Assembly (NCBI GenBank): GCA_031275145.1
Contig: JAISPE010000400.1
Location: 1-5,136 of the forward strand
Source of the DNA: Prevotellaceae bacterium
Lineage (GTDB): Bacteria; Bacteroidota; Bacteroidia; Bacteroidales; UBA932
Length of the DNA stretch: 5,136 bases
Reading direction: 5' to 3'
Each line of letters opens with the position of its first letter. Within the stretch, counting starts at the first letter, position 1. Positions 4,918 to 5,136 of the stretch are shown here, piece after piece. Position numbers and translations under genes: made by a program. Under the pieces are notes generated by a model, which saw nothing but the letters and a program-made list of their open reading frames with translations, was not told the origin of the DNA and searched no databases.

Positions 4918-5136
4918 TTACAGGTCGAAACCGCAATATGACAGATTAAAACTCTTGTTGCATATCGGGAAATCCGAAATATCCTGGTTTCTGACCGCCA
5001 GCGCCAGCCCGAACCAATTATGCAGCGAAGGATCTTTTATTTTGTAGAAAGATATTTCTCCGGACGTACCGGTTATGATACTGTGACATACTTCGCCGCG
5101 CCATCCTTCCGTCAGGGAAAAACACAGTTGATCCGG
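4918..5136 (-). CDS. C-terminus of a group 4 [NiFe]-hydrogenase-like / complex I 49-kDa-like large subunit (partial, 5' end outside window)
   Basis: The last 72 codons and TAA stop of a gene entering from the right edge; the frame is open from 5136. The peptide has the hallmarks of the C-terminus of HycE/HyfG/EchE-like and NuoD-like large subunits: EGWRGEVCHSI (residues 10-20 of the fragment), YKIKDPSLHNW (31-41), GLALAVRNQDISDFPICNKSF (from 43) and the ending NLSYCGFDL. In true hydrogenases of this family the last block is DPCxxCxx and holds two nickel ligands. Here it reads NLSYCG, leaving one cysteine out of register. That suits energy-converting hydrogenase-related (Ehr) complexes, which share the membrane ion-pumping modules but are thought to lack the NiFe site. 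In a full complex the subunit would sit on the cytoplasmic arm with a NuoB-like iron-sulfur partner. The family call is strong; the Ehr assignment rests on this short fragment. Confidence 0.85.
   Translation of the reverse strand, partial: PDQLCFSLTEGWRGEVCHSIITGTSGEISFYKIKDPSLHNWFGLALAVRNQDISDFPICNKSFNLSYCGFDL

Noticed and set aside
4813..4941. 42-codon plus-strand frame starting ATG TCT TAT
   Set aside because: It overlaps the end of the hydrogenase-like gene on the other strand, passes through the repeat region, and has no recognisable product.

Overview
The window looks like chromosomal DNA of a member of the Bacteroidota, most likely Bacteroidales. The evidence is a BACON-domain, leucine-rich-repeat lipoprotein with a Bacteroidota-style surface-export signal after its lipid-attachment cysteine, a RuvB of the Bacteroidota type, AT-rich intergenic DNA, and a perfect TAnnTTTG (-7 type) element before aroD. 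Every gene that can be supported lies on the minus strand, so transcription runs from high to low coordinates.

Layout in the direction of transcription: (1) 5136-4918, the last 72 codons of a large-subunit protein of the group 4 [NiFe]-hydrogenase / complex I 49-kDa family. Its C-terminus has no nickel-binding CxxC motif, which points to an energy-converting hydrogenase-related (Ehr-like) complex. (2) 4917-4450, 468 bases without a gene. It holds a degenerate 9-base repeat inside an 11-bp inverted repeat, a 15-base palindrome, and a striking array of 4.8 copies of a 23-base tandem unit. (3) 4449-1472, a tight four-gene cluster: aroD (type I 3-dehydroquinate dehydratase), a HAD-family phosphohydrolase, ruvB, and a histidine-phosphatase-superfamily protein. 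The junctions are a 4-bp ATGA overlap, a 14-bp overlap and a 5-bp gap, so this is almost certainly one operon. (4) 1478-1371, a very long hairpin (38-bp imperfect stem) followed by seven T on the transcribed strand. It overlaps the stop codon of the last operon gene and is the likely operon terminator. Its outer arms are built of 7-base tandem repeats. (5) 1297-92, a surface lipoprotein with a BACON domain and plant-type leucine-rich repeats. (6) 91-1, non-coding or the very beginning of another gene.

The operon mixes a shikimate-pathway enzyme, the Holliday-junction branch-migration motor and two phosphohydrolase-like proteins. No common pathway is evident, so co-transcription is more secure than functional linkage. 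Both phosphohydrolase-like proteins depart from the textbook catalytic motifs (DxG for DxD in the HAD protein; Asn for the second catalytic His in the histidine phosphatase).

I found no complete new system in the window. The least explained parts are the 23-base array with its adjoining palindrome upstream of aroD, and the hairpin that supplies the phosphatase stop codon.
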